Assembly (NCBI GenBank): GCA_902496505.1
Contig: CABVBB010000197.1
Coordinates: 1-5,276, forward strand
Direction: 5' to 3'
DNA: 5,276 bases
Source: an uncultured Peptococcaceae bacterium
GTDB taxonomy: Bacteria > Bacillota > Peptococcia > Peptococcales > Peptococcaceae
Shown here in pieces: positions 4,576-5,276 of this stretch (position 1 is the stretch's first letter; each line of letters starts with the position of its first letter). The position numbers and the translations under genes were made by a program. A model generated the notes under the pieces. It saw only the letters and a program-made list of their open reading frames with translations. It did no database searches and had not been told where the DNA came from.

Positions 4576-4746
4576 GTTGAGGTCGTCATGCATCATTTTG
4601 ATACTGCGTCGAATGATTTCAGCTTTGGACAGGGATAATTTTGCTGAACATTCCTCCAGTAACGCAGAGGTTCCCTTATCTAAGCGAATCTTCAGCACGA
4701 TATCTTTAGGATTGTCTGTCGGACGACCGATTTTTTTTGTGCCCAT
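4567..4746 (-). CDS. Ribbon-helix-helix (CopG/Arc-like) DNA-binding protein 1, 59 residues
   Basis: A small transcriptional regulator expected to bind DNA as a dimer through paired beta strands. The N-terminal arm MGTKKIGRPTDNP is basic and carries a GRP motif. The predicted DNA-contacting strand is DIVLKIRLD (15-23), followed by helix A (KGTSALLEECSAKLSL), a turn at S40, and helix B (KAEIIRRSIKMMHDDL). ATG 4746 is chosen over upstream codons because AGGAGG (4753-4758) lies 6 bases away; a longer frame to 4830 would start upstream of its own promoter. It is clearly paralogous to the protein at 4903-5082. It has its own near-consensus promoter with a repeated motif, so self-repression is likely. 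It could also be the antitoxin of a type II system with the 91-residue product as partner, but nothing in that protein shows toxin features. Confidence 0.88.
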   Translation of the reverse strand: MGTKKIGRPTDNPKDIVLKIRLDKGTSALLEECSAKLSLSKAEIIRRSIKMMHDDLNQN

Positions 4747-4776
4747 AATTCGCCTCCTTTTGAAGGTCACAAACCA

Positions 4777-4813
4777 ATTATAAGATATAGACCTGCAAAA
4801 GTCAATATAGACC
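4777..4813 (-). promoter_or_regulatory. Promoter and likely operator of RHH gene 1
   Basis: On the minus strand, -35 TTGACT (4800-4805), a 17-base spacer and a perfect -10 TATAAT (4777-4782). The 9-base direct repeat GGTCTATAT occurs twice, at 4785-4793 (in the spacer) and 4805-4813 (touching the -35), exactly 20 bases or about two helical turns apart. This is a plausible site for an RHH dimer pair that would block RNA polymerase. Confidence 0.78.
4793..4809. repeat. 17-bp block shared by both RHH promoters (copy 1)
   Basis: CTGCAAAAGTCAATATA on the plus strand is repeated exactly at 5130-5146. In both places it covers the TTGACT -35 element of an RHH gene. Flanking sequence differs, so this is either a conserved regulator site or what remains of the duplication that produced the two genes. 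Confidence 0.85.
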
Positions 4814-4873
4814 CACACAAATTTCGACAAAAATTTTGCTATAAATAAACGGAGTATTCTGCTAACTATAATG

Positions 4874-4899
4874 AAAAAGACACAGCGTTATGCTGTGCC
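4874..4899 (-). terminator. Rho-independent terminator of RHH gene 2
   Basis: On the minus strand, GGCACAGC (4892-4899), loop ATAAC, GCTGTGTC (4879-4886) with one G-T pair, then TTTTT (4874-4878). It begins 4 bases after the stop codon and separates RHH gene 2 from the promoter of RHH gene 1. Confidence 0.87.
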
Positions 4900-4902
4900 C
4901 TC

Positions 4903-5082
4903 TCATTTGTTGAGGCTGTCATACATTAGATCGATCCCCTTGCGGACGACATCAGAGCACGTCATCTTAAGCGTTTGCGTACACGCATTGAGCTTGGCCT
5001 GCGTCTCTTTGCTGACGCGGATAAAGATCCTGTCTGTCAGGGGATCATCAGAAGGTGGACGTCCCATTTTCTTTGGCATCAT
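4903..5082 (-). CDS. Ribbon-helix-helix (CopG/Arc-like) DNA-binding protein 2, 59 residues
   Basis: Second RHH protein, starting MMPKKMGRPPSDDP. The predicted DNA-binding strand is DRIFIRVS (17-24), followed by helix A (KETQAKLNACTQTLKM), turn T41-C42-S43, and helix B (DVVRKGIDLMYDSLNK). It aligns end to end with the protein at 4567-4746 (KK-x-GRP arm, I-x-(I/V)R strand, R-(R/K)-x-I then M-x-D-x-LN in helix B) but is well diverged, so the duplication is old. ATG 5082 is favoured: GAGG of the site GAGGTGA (5087-5093) is 7 bases away; the adjacent ATG at 5079 is also possible. It carries two cysteines in its core (34, 42). It has its own promoter, palindromic operator candidate and terminator, so it is a separate unit. 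Confidence 0.88.
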   Translation of the reverse strand: MMPKKMGRPPSDDPLTDRIFIRVSKETQAKLNACTQTLKMTCSDVVRKGIDLMYDSLNK

Positions 5083-5100
5083 TGGCTCACCTCACGTTTT

Positions 5101-5142
5101 TGTACATATTTTAAACGTACATCCGTTCGCTGCAAAAGTCAA
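5101..5142 (-). promoter_or_regulatory. Promoter and palindromic operator candidate of RHH gene 2
   Basis: Two overlapping promoter readings on the minus strand: TTTGCA (5131-5136), 17 bases, TAAAAT (5108-5113), or TTGACT (5137-5142), 17 bases, TACGTT (5114-5119). The first has the better -10. A 21-bp imperfect palindrome, TGTAC (5101-5105) to GTACA (5117-5121), covers the -10 region and is a likely repressor site, probably for the RHH protein itself. It differs from the direct repeats at RHH promoter 1. Confidence 0.62.
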
Positions 5143-5146
5143 TATA
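5130..5146. repeat. 17-bp block shared by both RHH promoters (copy 2)
   Basis: Exact second occurrence of the block at 4793-4809, at the same place relative to the TTGACT element. Its right end runs into the terminator hairpin of the upstream gene. Confidence 0.85.
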
Positions 5147-5192
5147 AAAACAGGCGGCAGGCTGCTCATGAAAGCAGTCTGCCGCCTGTTTT
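5147..5192. terminator. Long bidirectional terminator after the membrane-protein gene
   Basis: A 14-bp perfect stem, AAAACAGGCGGCAG (5147-5160) with its complement (5179-5192), a G-T pair, then a further 5 bp (CTGCT/AGCAG) and a 6-base loop. On the minus strand it ends in TTTTTATATT and lies 13 bases past the stop at 5206. The plus strand also ends in TTTT. Confidence 0.92.
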
Positions 5193-5205
5193 ATGATCTT
5201 CTTCA

Positions 5206-5276
5206 TCAAACGATGGAGAAGTAGAGCAGGTTCCAGAGGATATGAACGACGGTCATCATGATGATGACAGGCAGGC
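5206..5276 (-). CDS. C-terminal end of a probable membrane protein (partial)
   Basis: Only the last 22 codons are in the window, ending at TGA 5206-5208. The residues are strongly hydrophobic (LPVIIMMTVVHILWNLLYF, then SIV and stop), as in a C-terminal membrane helix. Of the minus-strand frames this one best resembles protein, and a strong minus-strand terminator lies directly downstream. There is too little to name a family. Confidence 0.6.
   Translation of the reverse strand, partial: LPVIIMMTVVHILWNLLYFSIV

Noticed and set aside
4093..4638. Plus-strand 181-codon open frame
   Set aside because: It begins inside a terminator hairpin and runs antisense to the 91-residue gene and RHH gene 1, both of which have proper ribosome sites.
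4747..4830. Longer N-terminus for RHH protein 1 (87 residues)
   Set aside because: The upstream codons lie over the gene's own -10 and -35 elements; AGGAGG sits 6 bases before ATG 4746.
4871..5224. Plus-strand 117-codon open frame
   Set aside because: It crosses one terminator, the whole of RHH gene 2 in antisense, its promoter and a second terminator; no ribosome site.

Overview
The window looks like chromosomal DNA from a low-GC-clade but moderately GC-rich Firmicute (Bacillota). The gene content and style (a PHP/UvrD fusion helicase, holin-like type I toxins, strong AGGAGG ribosome sites, sigma-A-type promoters) fit a Negativicute such as a Selenomonas relative, but this is an inference from memory and not proven by the sequence.

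Layout, left to right. (1) 2-2245 (+): the 3' three-quarters or so of a large DNA-repair helicase, an EndoQ/PHP-type nuclease tail fused to a complete UvrD/PcrA-type superfamily 1A helicase that ends in a canonical beta-clamp-binding motif, QLDLF. (2) A strong bidirectional terminator, then a convergent 220-residue protein of unknown function (2311-2973, -) with its own promoter. (3) 3115-4000: two tandem copies of a roughly 410-bp module. Each copy encodes, on the minus strand, a tiny hydrophobic holin-like peptide (25 and 30 residues) behind an AAAGGGGGG ribosome site, and, on the plus strand, a convergent ~115-nt RNA with its own promoter and Rho-independent terminator. These are two type I toxin-antitoxin loci; the peptides are short enough to be missed by routine gene calling. 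(4) 4078-5082: a minus-strand cluster of an unknown 91-residue protein and two paralogous 59-residue ribbon-helix-helix (RHH) DNA-binding proteins, each with its own promoter, the two promoters sharing an exact 17-bp block; a plus-strand promoter-terminator pair between the first two genes marks a possible small antisense RNA. (5) A long bidirectional terminator and the last 22 codons of a membrane protein (5206-5276, -).

How the parts work together. In each toxin module the antisense RNA would pair with the 3' part of the toxin mRNA. Outer inverted repeats also let the 5' and 3' ends of a full-length toxin mRNA pair with each other. Comparing the two copies is informative: promoters, leader and RNA stems are nearly unchanged, while the toxin coding sequence and a small RNA loop have diverged. 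This is the pattern expected if the duplicated systems have become partly independent. The RHH pair probably consists of self-regulating repressors; their targets beyond their own promoters are not visible here.
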